NCBI GenBank assembly: GCA_002409525.1
Contig: DHNM01000004.1
Coordinates: forward strand, 1 to 40,019
DNA: 40,019 nucleotides
DNA from: Eubacterium sp. UBA5416
GTDB taxonomy: Bacteria > Bacillota > Clostridia > Lachnospirales > Lachnospiraceae
Direction of reading: 5' to 3'
The position numbers and the translations under genes are program-made. The notes beneath the pieces are model-generated. The model saw nothing but the letters and a program-made list of their open reading frames with translations. It was not told the DNA's origin and did no database searches. This document shows positions 7,426 to 15,594 of this stretch, piece after piece (position 1 is the first letter of the stretch; each line of letters opens with the position of its first letter).

Positions 7426-8865
7426 TTAGTAGGCACGTCCCCAGTATACCATCTTTTTTGCGGGCTTTCCGCAGCAGACACAGGTTTCACTGAGGTGTTC
7501 CTGGTCGAATGGAATACAGCGGCTGGTGGCTCCGGTATCTTCTCTGATCTTGTCTTCGCATGCCTGGTCTCCACACCACATTGCACGGACAAAGCCCGGC
7601 TTACGCTCGATTGTAGTCTGGAATTCCGGATAGCTCTCTGCATCATAAATATGAGAGTTGAGATGCTCTAATGCTCTGTTGTACATATCATTTTGAATGG
7701 TATCCAGAAGTTCTCCCGCCTTTTTTGGAATCTCATCGAAGGAAACTATAGTTTTTTCTCTGGTGTCACGGCGTACTAAGACAGCCTGGTTCTTCTCAAT
7801 ATCTTTCGGTCCAAGTTCGATACGCAGTGGAACACCGCGCATTTCCTGTTCGGAGAATTTCCATCCCGGACTCTTGTCGGAGTCGTCAACTTTCACACGA
7901 ATGCCTGCTTCTTTGAGTACACTCTCTACTTTACGGGATTTTTCCATCACGCCCTCAGCGTCCTGACGGATTGGAATAACCATAACCTGGGTCGGAGCGA
8001 TTCTCGGCGGAAGTTTTAATCCGCTGTTGTCGCCGTGAACCATGATGACAGCACCGATGATACGGGTTGACAGTCCAAAAGATGTCTGATGTACATACTG
8101 TAGTTTGTTTTCTTTATCTGTATACTGAATGTCATATGCACGCGCGAAGCCGTCTCCGAAGTAGTGACTGGTTGCAGACTGAAGGGCCTGTCCGTCGTGC
8201 ATCATAGCTTCAATGGTATAAGTGGACTTGGCACCGGAGAACTTTTCTTTCTCAGTCTTCTGACCCTTGATCACAGGAATCGCAAGTATCTGTTCGCAGA
8301 AATCAGCATAGATATTTAACATCTGAATGGTTCTTGCCTTAGCTTCTTCCGCGGTAGCATGAGCCGAGTGACCTTCCTGCCATAAAAATTCTCTGGAACG
8401 GAGAAATGGTCTCGTTGTCTTTTCCCAGCGCACAACCGAGCACCACTGATTGTATACCATCGGAAGATCTCTGTGTGAATGTATTTCTTTTGAATAAAAA
8501 TCACAGAATAACGTCTCCGAAGTAGGTCTCACGCATAAACGCTCCTGAAGCGGTTCCAGACCGCCCTGTGTTACCCAGGCAACTTCCGGCGCGAATCCCT
8601 CCACATGATCCTTCTCTTTTTCGAGAAGACTTTCCGGGATGAAGATAGGCAGATATACATTCTCCACGCCGGTTTCTTTAAAACGACGGTCAACTTCATG
8701 CTGAATATTTTCCCAGAGTGCATAACCAGCAGGTTTGATGACCATACAGCCCTTTACACTGGTATAATCCATAAGTTCCGCTTTCAGCACAACATCCGTG
8801 TACCACTTTGCGAAATCGTCTTCCATGGAAGTGATCGCTTCCACAAGTTTCTTGTTCTTTGACAT
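7426..8865 (-). CDS. proS: Prolyl-tRNA synthetase, archaeal/eukaryal-type short form
   Basis: The 479-residue class II synthetase lacks the large editing insertion of the bacterial long form and has the architecture of the type 3 (archaeal-like) enzymes. The motif 2 region RPTSETLF and C-terminal zinc-type cysteines (WCGDQACE, CVCCGKPAKK) are visible, and the protein ends in a conserved Tyr (GRAY). It charges tRNA-Pro. The start follows AAAAGGAG. Expression is governed by the T-box leader upstream. Confidence 0.93.
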   Translation of the reverse strand: MSKNKKLVEAITSMEDDFAKWYTDVVLKAELMDYTSVKGCMVIKPAGYALWENIQHEVDRRFKETGVENVYLPIFIPESLLEKEKDHVEGFAPEVAWVTQGGLEPLQERLCVRPTSETLFCDFYSKEIHSHRDLPMVYNQWCSVVRWEKTTRPFLRSREFLWQEGHSAHATAEEAKARTIQMLNIYADFCEQILAIPVIKGQKTEKEKFSGAKSTYTIEAMMHDGQALQSATSHYFGDGFARAYDIQYTDKENKLQYVHQTSFGLSTRIIGAVIMVHGDNSGLKLPPRIAPTQVMVIPIRQDAEGVMEKSRKVESVLKEAGIRVKVDDSDKSPGWKFSEQEMRGVPLRIELGPKDIEKNQAVLVRRDTREKTIVSFDEIPKKAGELLDTIQNDMYNRALEHLNSHIYDAESYPEFQTTIERKPGFVRAMWCGDQACEDKIREDTGATSRCIPFDQEHLSETCVCCGKPAKKMVYWGRAY

Positions 8866-8932
8866 AAAATCTCCTTTTCGTTAAGATAAAACAACAGTGA
8901 TTTCCGAATTCGGACGGAATTTAAAGCATAAA

Positions 8933-9170
8933 AAAATCCATCGAATCCCAAAAGGGACCGATAGACATCCTTCGGCGGTACCACCCTGATTAGCTGTTGA
9001 TTTCATCTAACAACTCTCTTTTCTACGCTTTAACGCAGCAGCTGCGTTCTGCTTTCACAGACAACTCCAAGGTGGGTTCCATACATTTCAAACGGGATCT
9101 TTCAGCGGATGAATCCCTCTCTGCGGATTGCCGTGTACGTACTGTTCCTCTTCAACATCGATTTATATAT
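8933..9170 (-). promoter_or_regulatory. Proline T-box leader of proS
   Basis: On the minus strand the conserved T-box sequence AGGGTGGTACCGCCG lies at complement 8973-8987, with the tRNA-end-binding TGGT. Upstream, the specifier region reads GGAACCCACC, giving a CCC (Pro) specifier at complement 9074-9076 in the usual GAA-codon-A context. An AGTA motif is in the 5' side of stem I. A terminator helix (arms within 8936-8968) runs into a T-stretch before proS. Uncharged tRNA-Pro should stabilise the antiterminator and allow proS transcription. Confidence 0.92.
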
Positions 9171-9179
9171 GATAACTTA

Positions 9180-9208
9180 AGTGTAAGATATCAAGAGAAG
9201 TTTGTCAA
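9180..9208 (-). promoter_or_regulatory. Sigma-A promoter of the proS T-box
   Basis: TTGACA (complement 9203-9208), a 17-bp spacer and TACACT (complement 9180-9185), located just upstream of the T-box. Confidence 0.75.
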
Positions 9209-9243
9209 GAGGGCAGAAGCGAATATTCGATAACAGATTGTGT

Positions 9244-9272
9244 TTGATATTATCCGGAAAATAAGGTAAAAT
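9244..9272 (+). promoter_or_regulatory. Sigma-A promoter of cca
   Basis: TTGATA (9244-9249), a 17-bp spacer and TAAAAT (9267-9272), divergent from the proS promoter; the two -35 boxes are about 35 bp apart. Confidence 0.65.
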
Positions 9273-9313
9273 AACAGAGAATTGATAAGTGACTTTACTT
9301 TATTTGGAGGAGA

Positions 9314-10669
9314 TTGGAATTGAAATTAAAATTACCGGCAAGTGTGGATGCGATTATTAGCAGTCTTCAGGCAAAAGGGTATGAAGCTTATGCCGTGGGC
9401 GGTTGTGTCCGTGACTATATATTGAACCGAAAACCGGACGACTGGGATATTACTACTTCTGCGACACCCTGGCAGGTAAAGGAGATTTTTAACCGGACCA
9501 TTGATACTGGTCTGCAGCATGGAACCGTGACGGTGCTTTTTGGCGGAAATGCACATGAAGTGACGACTTATCGTATCGATGGTGATTATGAAGACGGAAG
9601 GCATCCGAAAGATGTTACATTTACTGCCTCACTCGATGAGGATTTAAAACGCAGAGATTTTACGATCAACGCAATGGCATATAATGACAAAGAGGGACTT
9701 GTCGATCTCTATGGGGGACTTTTGGACCTGCAGAGAAGCTGTATTCGCTGCGTCGGGGATCCTGTCGAACGCTTCGGTGAGGATGCGCTGCGGATTCTTC
9801 GGGCTCTGCGGTTTGCTGCTCAGCTGGATTTCGGGATTGAGCAGAACACGTACAATGCAATTCGCGGGATGGCTCACACCCTAAAGAAGATCAGTGCGGA
9901 GCGGATTGCCACAGAATTAATCAAGCTTTTGACATCCGGACATCCCGAGTACATGGAGCATATGTATGAGCTGGAAATTACAAGGGTGATTCTGCCGGAA
10001 TTTGACGCGATGATGAGCACGCCTCAAAATAACCCGCATCACTGTTATCATGTGGGCGGCCATACGATTGAAAGCCTGAAATATGTGCCTGCCGATAAGG
10101 TCCTTCGACTTACGATGTTGTTTCACGACATGGGAAAACCCTCCTGCCGTGTCACGGACGCGGATGGAATCGATCATTTTAAAGGACATGCTCAGGCCGG
10201 CATGGAGATCTCACGTAAGGTTATGCAGAGACTGAAACTGGACAATGATACAATTTACCAGGTGACCAGTCTGATCAAATGGCATGATTACCGGATGACA
10301 CCCACGCAGGAAAATGTGAGAGTTATGCTCAATAAGACTGGTCCGGATCTTTTTGAAAAGCTGCTAGACGTCCAGTATGCTGACACTATGGCACAGAGCG
10401 GATATTACCGAAAGGAGAAACTGCAGAGGATCACGGGTGTAAGACAATGCTTTGCAGAAGTGATGAAGGCAGGACAGTGCTATTCGCTCAAAGATTTAAA
10501 ACTCACCGGTCAGGACCTGATCTCCATGGGTACGAAACCCGGTCCGAGAATCGGTCAGATGCTCAACACGGTACTGGAACAGGTTTTGAAATATCCGGAG
10601 AAAAATCAGCGTGATTATCTGCTTTTTTATGCAAATACGCTCGTGGAGGAAGACAAATCAGCTGACTGA
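9314..10669 (+). CDS. cca: CCA tRNA nucleotidyltransferase with HD domain
   Basis: The 451-residue protein has a class II nucleotidyltransferase head (AVGGCVRDYIL, then PDDWDITT with the metal-binding Asp pair, and RRDFTINAMAY) and an HD phosphohydrolase domain (FHDMGKP near residue 275) in the C-terminal half. It adds or repairs the 3' CCA of tRNAs. The start is TTG; TTG9314 is very close to GGAGGAG, and TTG9320 two codons later has better spacing, so the true start may be 9320. Confidence 0.92.
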   Translation: MELKLKLPASVDAIISSLQAKGYEAYAVGGCVRDYILNRKPDDWDITTSATPWQVKEIFNRTIDTGLQHGTVTVLFGGNAHEVTTYRIDGDYEDGRHPKDVTFTASLDEDLKRRDFTINAMAYNDKEGLVDLYGGLLDLQRSCIRCVGDPVERFGEDALRILRALRFAAQLDFGIEQNTYNAIRGMAHTLKKISAERIATELIKLLTSGHPEYMEHMYELEITRVILPEFDAMMSTPQNNPHHCYHVGGHTIESLKYVPADKVLRLTMLFHDMGKPSCRVTDADGIDHFKGHAQAGMEISRKVMQRLKLDNDTIYQVTSLIKWHDYRMTPTQENVRVMLNKTGPDLFEKLLDVQYADTMAQSGYYRKEKLQRITGVRQCFAEVMKAGQCYSLKDLKLTGQDLISMGTKPGPRIGQMLNTVLEQVLKYPEKNQRDYLLFYANTLVEEDKSAD

Positions 10670-10680
10670 TACAGCTGGTA

Positions 10681-10709
10681 GCATGATCACATACACCTTT
10701 GCATACGAT
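10681..10709 (+). promoter_or_regulatory. Putative sigma-E promoter of the cotS-like gene
   Basis: GCATGAT (10681-10687), a 14-bp spacer and CATACGAT (10702-10709) match the sigma-E pattern at 5 of 7 and 7 of 8 positions. Expression in the mother cell would fit a spore coat kinase-like gene. The longer match CATACGATA also fits a sigma-K -10, but no good -35 AC is seen. Confidence 0.5.
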
Positions 10710-10751
10710 AGAAAGACAAGGAATCTTCTATGATGAAAAGGGGGAGCATGC

Positions 10752-11723
10752 GTGTACGATCGTGGTTTATGGATATTGGAACAGTACGGATTGACAGCAA
10801 AGACATCCTGCAAAGGCAGAGGCGTCATGCTTTATGAAACAGAAGAAGGGTGGATTAGCATTAAGGAATGCAGCAGTACCGAGAGCAAGCTTGGTCAGCA
10901 GTACGCGCTGATGGAGCAGGTGAAAGCTTCGGGGTTCCCTTATCTGGACTGTCTTTTGAGGAATCTTGAAGGGAATCTTTTATCTTATGACAGAGAAGAT
11001 CACGCATATGTGGTCCGAACCTGGTATTCCGGCAGAGAATGCGACACCCGTTCAATTTCAGATATTGAACGGGCAGTGGAAACACTGGCATCTATACATA
11101 AAGTGATGCACCTTGAAGTAAAAGAAGAGTATACGAGGGAAACACTGATTCATGAATGTACCCGGCATAATGCAGAAATAAGAAAAACCAGAAAATTTAT
11201 TCTGAAACGCAGAAAAAAGAATTCATTTGAAATGAACCTGCTTTCCAGTGTAGAGCCTTTTCTGGAATGCGGTGAGCAGATGGTGGACGAATTAAAGCGC
11301 TCAGATTATGAAAGCCTGAGGGAACAGAATCTGAAGGCCGGAAGCATCTGTCACGGTGATTACAATCAGCATAATGTGCTGTTTTCAAAAAACAGAACCA
11401 TCGTGACCAATTTTGATAAGTGGAGTTATGACATCCAGACTGCAGACCTATATCACTTTATGAGAAAAATACTGGAAAAGCACAACTGGGATATCGCATT
11501 CGGTGTGGGAATGTTGGAAACTTATCAGAAAGTCAGACCTCTGTCAGATTCGGAACTTTGTGATCTGAAGCTGAGACTTTCCTATCCATGGAAATTCTGG
11601 AAACTGGTCAATCATTATTCAAATAACAATAAAGTCTGGATTTCCGGTAAAAATTTAGAAAAACTAGATCAGCTCCAGGCACAATTCGACAAGTGGCAGT
11701 ATTTTTTGAAAAATGCATTCTAG
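10752..11723 (+). CDS. CotS-family spore coat kinase-like protein
   Basis: The 323-residue protein has the aminoglycoside-phosphotransferase/choline-kinase-like fold of the CotS/YsxE/YutH family. The catalytic loop is HGDYNQHNVL (about 201-210). The metal-binding DFD/DFG equivalent reads NFDKW, so its first Asp is Asn. Relatives are made in the mother cell and build the spore coat; true kinase activity is uncertain. GTG start with AAAAGGGGGAG upstream. It stands between cca and a phosphohexomutase with its own probable sigma-E promoter. Confidence 0.75.
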   Translation: MYDRGLWILEQYGLTAKTSCKGRGVMLYETEEGWISIKECSSTESKLGQQYALMEQVKASGFPYLDCLLRNLEGNLLSYDREDHAYVVRTWYSGRECDTRSISDIERAVETLASIHKVMHLEVKEEYTRETLIHECTRHNAEIRKTRKFILKRRKKNSFEMNLLSSVEPFLECGEQMVDELKRSDYESLREQNLKAGSICHGDYNQHNVLFSKNRTIVTNFDKWSYDIQTADLYHFMRKILEKHNWDIAFGVGMLETYQKVRPLSDSELCDLKLRLSYPWKFWKLVNHYSNNNKVWISGKNLEKLDQLQAQFDKWQYFLKNAF

Positions 11724-11726
11724 GCG

Positions 11727-11755
11727 TTTCTTTTTTCTCTGTTTTGGTATATAAT
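11727..11755 (+). promoter_or_regulatory. Putative promoter and long leader of pgcA
   Basis: TTTCTT (11727-11732), a 17-bp spacer and TATAAT (11750-11755). The leader would be about 170 nt and contains an AAGCGC/GCGCTT hairpin (11767-11786). A ribosome-site-like AAAGGAG near 11816 is not followed by a pgcA start. Confidence 0.45.
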
Positions 11756-11932
11756 CTTCTGGTAGAAAGCGCAGGTTACAGCGCTTCATGTCTAGAGGAT
11801 ATGAGCAAAATAAGAAAGGAGAACATTACTGATAAACAAGTAACATTATAAAAAGAAAACAAGATTTGCCAATAACCTTACTGCACAAACATAGGATTTA
11901 ACTTTTTATAAGTTTTCAGTAACGGTATCACT

Positions 11933-13666
11933 ATGGATTATAAGGAGATTTATGAGTCGTGGATAAACAACCCGTACTTTGATGAGAAGACAAAAGATGA
12001 ACTGCGTTCCATCGCCGATGACGAGAATGAAATAAAAGAGCGTTTTTACAGAGATCTGGAATTTGGAACGGCAGGTCTGCGCGGGATCATCGGAGCGGGG
12101 ACAAATCGGATGAATATTTATGTAATCCGCAAGACAACACAGGGTCTGGCAAATTATATTGCCTCTGTAGACGAAGAGTCAAACGGAGTTGCAATTGCCT
12201 ATGATTCCCGACATATGTCACCGGAATTTGCCCGGGAGGCAGCACTGTGTCTCGCTGCAAATGGAATTAGGGCATACATCTTTGAATCGCTGCGTCCGAC
12301 CCCGGAGCTTTCTTTTGCGGTGCGTAAACTGGGATGTATTGCCGGAATCAATATCACCGCCAGCCATAATCCGTCAAAATATAATGGATATAAGGTATAC
12401 TGGCAGGACGGTGCGCAGATCACCCCCCCGCATGATACGGGGATTATGGCGGAAGTCAAGAAAGTGACTGACTTCAGTAATGTAAAGACCATGAGTAAAA
12501 AAGAGGCTGAACAGGCTGGATTATATCAGGTAATTGGATCTGAGATTGACGATGCGTATATCGAGGAGCTGAAAAGCCAGATTCTGCATATGGATGCCAT
12601 CAAAGAGGCGGCAAAGGATCTTAAAATTGTGTATACGCCGCTTCATGGAACCGGTAATATACCCGCACGCCGTGTGCTAAAGGAACTCGGATTTAAAAAT
12701 GTCTATGTTGTGAAAGAGCAGGAACTTCCGGACGGGGATTTTCCGACAGTGAGTTACCCCAACCCTGAAACAGATGAGGCATTTGATCTGGGGCTTAAAC
12801 TGGCAAAAGAGGTGGGAGCAGATCTGGTTCTGGCAACAGATCCGGATGCGGACCGTCTGGGTGTTCGCGTTCGCGATAAAAAGGGTGAATATCATACGCT
12901 TACCGGTAATATGTCAGGCTGTCTGCTTGCAGATTATGAAATCGGACAGAGAAAAGAATTAAAAGGACTTCCGGATGACGGTGCTCTGATCAAGACCATT
13001 GTGACAACGAATATGGCGAATGCGATTGCTGATTATTATCATGTGAGACTGATCGAAGTTTTGACAGGATTTAAGTATATAGGACAGCAGATTCTGGGAT
13101 TCGAGAAGAGTGGTAAAGGAAGTTATTTATTCGGCTTTGAAGAGTCCTATGGATGCCTGATCGGTACGTATGCCCGTGATAAAGATGCTATCGTTGCAAC
13201 TATGGCTCTCTGCGAGGCGGCGGCTTATTACAAGACCAGGAATATGACCCTCTGGGATGCCATGACGGAACTTTACGAGAGATATGGTTATTATAAAGAT
13301 GAGATTTCATCGATCACCCTCGAGGGAATCGAGGGGCTCGATAAGATCCAGTCAATTATGTCCACTCTTAGAAAAAATCCGCCCAAGAAGCTGGGAAATT
13401 ACAAAGTACACACATTTCGGGATTACGAAGAGGACAAGATAGTTAATGTGGGAACAGGTGTCGTAAAACCCACGAATCTTCCGGCTTCCAATGTTCTGTA
13501 TTTTGAATTGAGCGACGATGCGTGGGTTTGCGTGAGACCGTCAGGGACCGAGCCCAAGGTTAAAATCTACTATGGAGTGAAGGGGACTTCTCTTCGTGAT
13601 GCTGATGAAAAAGCGAAGGCTCTGGGAAAAGAGGTCAAAGAGCTTATCACACAGATGCTGGAATGA
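11933..13666 (+). CDS. pgcA: Phosphoglucomutase/phosphomannomutase (alpha-D-phosphohexomutase)
   Basis: The 577-residue protein is a full-length alpha-D-phosphohexomutase. TASHNP carries the phosphoserine (S144), DPDADRLGV is the metal loop, GFEESYG the sugar loop and RPSGTEPKVK the C-terminal phosphate-binding loop. It interconverts glucose 1- and 6-phosphate (or the mannose forms). It appears monocistronic. There is no convincing ribosome site just before ATG11933; an earlier in-frame start is not evident. Confidence 0.92.
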   Translation: MDYKEIYESWINNPYFDEKTKDELRSIADDENEIKERFYRDLEFGTAGLRGIIGAGTNRMNIYVIRKTTQGLANYIASVDEESNGVAIAYDSRHMSPEFAREAALCLAANGIRAYIFESLRPTPELSFAVRKLGCIAGINITASHNPSKYNGYKVYWQDGAQITPPHDTGIMAEVKKVTDFSNVKTMSKKEAEQAGLYQVIGSEIDDAYIEELKSQILHMDAIKEAAKDLKIVYTPLHGTGNIPARRVLKELGFKNVYVVKEQELPDGDFPTVSYPNPETDEAFDLGLKLAKEVGADLVLATDPDADRLGVRVRDKKGEYHTLTGNMSGCLLADYEIGQRKELKGLPDDGALIKTIVTTNMANAIADYYHVRLIEVLTGFKYIGQQILGFEKSGKGSYLFGFEESYGCLIGTYARDKDAIVATMALCEAAAYYKTRNMTLWDAMTELYERYGYYKDEISSITLEGIEGLDKIQSIMSTLRKNPPKKLGNYKVHTFRDYEEDKIVNVGTGVVKPTNLPASNVLYFELSDDAWVCVRPSGTEPKVKIYYGVKGTSLRDADEKAKALGKEVKELITQMLE

Positions 13667-13716
13667 CCGAAAATAGGGGAGAAAACCCTTAAAAGCTAAG
13701 AAATACGGTAAATTCC

Positions 13717-13745
13717 TTGACAAATGAGAACACAAAGTATATAAA
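13717..13745 (+). promoter_or_regulatory. Strong sigma-A promoter of hup
   Basis: TTGACA (13717-13722), a 17-bp spacer and TATAAA (13740-13745), 45 bp upstream of hup. Confidence 0.8.
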
Positions 13746-13789
13746 TAATTGTAGAGTAAAATTAGAAGAAAGTACAGGAGGAATCACTC

Positions 13790-14062
13790 ATGAATAAAAC
13801 AGAATTAGTTGCAGCTATCGCTGAACAGACAAAGTTATCCAAAAAAGACGCAGAAGCTGCTTTAAAAGCTTTTACAGATGTGGTAGCGGATGAATTAAAA
13901 AAAGGCGGTAAGGTACAACTGGTTGGCTTTGGAACGTTCGAAGTATCCGAGCGTGGCGAGAGAGAGGGAAGGAATCCTCAGACTGGTGAGACGATGACGA
14001 TCAAAGCCTCCAAATCTCCGAAGTTTAAAGCTGGTAAAGCTTTAAAAGATATATTAAATTAA
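13790..14062 (+). CDS. hup: DNA-binding protein HU
   Basis: A 90-residue HU/IHF-family protein of standard length. The C-terminal part has the usual VGFGTFEV, GRNPQTGE and FKAGKALK segments of the DNA-binding arms and final helix. It compacts and bends DNA as a dimer. AGGAGG precedes the ATG and the promoter is close to consensus, consistent with abundant expression. rqcP follows 6 bp downstream. Confidence 0.96.
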   Translation: MNKTELVAAIAEQTKLSKKDAEAALKAFTDVVADELKKGGKVQLVGFGTFEVSERGEREGRNPQTGETMTIKASKSPKFKAGKALKDILN

Positions 14063-14068
14063 ATATAT

Positions 14069-14308
14069 ATGAGACTAGACAAATTTTTAAAAGTATCCAG
14101 ACTGATTAAACGCAGGACCGTTGCGAACGAAGCATGTAATGCAGGACGTGTTCTGGTAAATGACAGGCCTGCAAAAGCATCTGTGAAGGTTAAGCCGGGT
14201 GATATTCTGGAGATTCGGTTCGGAAGCAAATCGGTAAAGGCTGAGATTCTGCGTGTACAGGAAACTGTTCGCAGGGAGGATGCTCAGGAAATGTACAGGT
14301 ACCTTTAA
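14069..14308 (+). CDS. rqcP: S4-domain ribosome quality-control protein RqcP
   Basis: The 79-residue protein consists of one S4 RNA-binding domain (MRLDKFLKVSRLIKRRT at the start), as in YabO/RqcP of Bacillus. RqcP works with RqcH in adding C-terminal alanine tails to stalled nascent chains on 50S subunits. It is 6 bp downstream of hup and likely shares its promoter. The following hairpin at 14341 ends this transcription unit. Confidence 0.9.
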   Translation: MRLDKFLKVSRLIKRRTVANEACNAGRVLVNDRPAKASVKVKPGDILEIRFGSKSVKAEILRVQETVRREDAQEMYRYL

Positions 14309-14325
14309 CAATCCGTGTATCATTG

Positions 14326-14354
14326 TAATAGTTAGGTGAAAGCCCCCATATAAT
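14326..14354 (+). promoter_or_regulatory. Putative sigma-E promoter of yabP-yabQ
   Basis: TAATAGT (14326-14332), a 14-bp spacer and CATATAAT (14347-14354): 6 of 7 and 7 of 8 matches to the sigma-E consensus. yabP and yabQ belong to the sigma-E regulon in Bacillus. The -10 lies inside the 5' arm of the rqcP terminator, so the start point would fall in the hairpin loop. Confidence 0.6.
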
Positions 14355-14382
14355 AAGAGAGAAGTTATATGGAGGCTTTTTT
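14341..14382 (+). terminator. Terminator of hup-rqcP that also covers the yabP ribosome site
   Basis: A 13-bp stem with one mismatch (14341-14353 with 14365-14377) followed by TTTT and TTAT. The 3' arm contains GGAGG (14371-14375), the yabP ribosome site, paired with the CCCCC of the 5' arm. Confidence 0.8.
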
Positions 14383-14384
14383 AT

Positions 14385-14663
14385 ATGGATGAACATTCCG
14401 GCGGACTGCATCAGATAAAGCTTACAAACAAAAGCAGCGGAACCATAAGCGGTGTGGTGGACGTGTTTTCTTTTGATGAAAATGAAATCCTGCTGGATAC
14501 CACCGAGGGGAGGCTGATCATAAAAGGAAAAAATTTACATGTCGGACGGCTGCAGCTGTCGGAGGGCGAAGTAGATCTGGATGGAGAAGTGGAAAGCCTT
14601 GTATATAGTTCTAAGGGCCCGAAAGAGAAAGACGGATCCCTTATTAAGCATCTATTCGGGTAA
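14385..14663 (+). CDS. yabP: Sporulation protein YabP
   Basis: A 92-residue member of the YabP family (YabP/YqfC): a small beta-rich protein with the internal segments GVVDVFSFDENEILLDT and GRLIIKGKNLHV. It is needed for sporulation in Bacillus and is made under sigma-E; the biochemical function is unknown. The ribosome site GGAGG lies in the 3' arm of the upstream hairpin, 9 bp before the ATG. yabQ follows after 5 bp. Confidence 0.88.
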   Translation: MDEHSGGLHQIKLTNKSSGTISGVVDVFSFDENEILLDTTEGRLIIKGKNLHVGRLQLSEGEVDLDGEVESLVYSSKGPKEKDGSLIKHLFG

Positions 14664-14668
14664 AACAT

Positions 14669-15199
14669 ATGAGTGCATATATGGGCAGAGAACTTCTGCT
14701 GTTTACAAAATCGATCTGGTACGGCGCCCTGCTGGTGATTACCTACGACATTTTGACGATTTGCAGAAATGTGATCAGACACAGCACTGCTTTTATAGCG
14801 TTTGAAGATCTGATCTACTGGATATTCTGCGCTCTTTTTCTCTTCAGCAGATTCTTCAAGGAGAACAGCGGCATCTTAAGAGGGTATCTCGCAGCGGGAA
14901 TTCTGGTCGGAAGTCTGGCGTGCTATTTCAGCATCAGCCCGTATTTTGTAAGATTCTTTACATTCTTGTCTAAAAAAGTCTTGAGAGTACTTGAAATACC
15001 GCTGAAGATTGTAAGAAAAATGATGAAAAGGTTGAAATCTAGTCTGTTTCAAGGTAAAATGTTTGTAAAACGTAAGATCAGTTCCGGGAAAAAAGGCCTG
15101 GGGAGGCATTTCCGGAGGAATAATAAGGGTGAGGCAGATGAAGAAAACAAAAAAGGCAGGCAGAAAAAAACGCGAAAGCGCAAGAAGCAGGAAGAATAA
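14669..15199 (+). CDS. yabQ: Spore cortex biosynthesis protein YabQ
   Basis: The 176-residue protein has several membrane segments (about 12-30, 45-62, 72-95) and a long basic cytoplasmic tail ending in a K/R-rich stretch (GRQKKTRKRKKQEE). It is YabQ by family resemblance and by its place right after yabP. In Bacillus, YabQ sits in the outer forespore membrane and is required for cortex formation. The 3' end overlaps the start of the FtsB/DivIC gene by about 60 bp. Confidence 0.85.
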   Translation: MSAYMGRELLLFTKSIWYGALLVITYDILTICRNVIRHSTAFIAFEDLIYWIFCALFLFSRFFKENSGILRGYLAAGILVGSLACYFSISPYFVRFFTFLSKKVLRVLEIPLKIVRKMMKRLKSSLFQGKMFVKRKISSGKKGLGRHFRRNNKGEADEENKKGRQKKTRKRKKQEE

Positions 15200-15464
15200 A
15201 GCCGCTATGCGCTGTATTTCTTTTGTCGTGACAGTATTATTGGCAGTTTTACTATTTGAAGGGCATTCGCTGAAAGTGAAAATTGATGCGAATGAGGAGA
15301 GAACTGCGAAGCTTGAAAAGCAGATAAAGAAGGAGAATAAGAGGACTGACGATATAAACGACCTTTCGAATTATATGCAAAGTGATGAGTACCTTGAAAA
15401 ATCTGCGAAGGAAAAACTGGGTCTGATTAAGGATAATGAGATTATCTTTAAAGAGTCAGAGTAG
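15138..15464 (+). CDS. divIC: Septum formation initiator FtsB/DivIC family
   Basis: The short bitopic protein has a basic N-terminal tail, one membrane segment (about residues 28-44 from ATG15138), a coiled coil and the C-terminal ARE-like motif YLEKSAKEKLGLIKDNEIIF typical of DivIC/FtsB. It stabilises the FtsL-DivIB division complex. ATG15138 has GGGTGAGG upstream; GTG15129, three codons earlier and spaced from GGAGG, is an alternative. It occupies the position of divIC in the Bacillus yabP-yabQ-divIC-spoIIE order. Confidence 0.85.
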   Translation: MKKTKKAGRKKRESARSRKNKAAMRCISFVVTVLLAVLLFEGHSLKVKIDANEERTAKLEKQIKKENKRTDDINDLSNYMQSDEYLEKSAKEKLGLIKDNEIIFKESE

Positions 15465-15474
15465 AAAACAAAAG

Positions 15475-15511
15475 GTCAAAAAAGAAGCGGTTTTTGACGA
15501 AAAGTTTTTTT
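15475..15511 (+). terminator. Weak terminator-like hairpin after divIC
   Basis: GTCAAAAA (15475-15482) / TTTTTGAC (15491-15498), then GAAAAG and seven T. The stem is A/T rich, so it is weak. Its right arm overlaps a Spo0A-box-like TGACGAA (15495-15501). Confidence 0.35.
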
Positions 15512-15569
15512 GATTTCTATGTTCTTTTGACATTTTTTTTACAGGTGAACGGTTATAATATTCCTTTAG
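15495..15569 (+). promoter_or_regulatory. Spo0A-type promoter of spoIIE
   Basis: TTGACA (15537-15542) and TATAAT (15564-15569) are separated by 21 bp rather than 17. Established knowledge: the Bacillus spoIIE and spoIIG promoters have 21-22 bp spacers and need Spo0A~P with sigma-A. TGACGAA at 15495-15501 fits the 0A box core TGNCGAA, and TGTCAAA on the minus strand overlaps the -35. Confidence 0.7.
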
Positions 15570-15594
15570 TACAGGGTGAAGAGGAGGAGTATAT

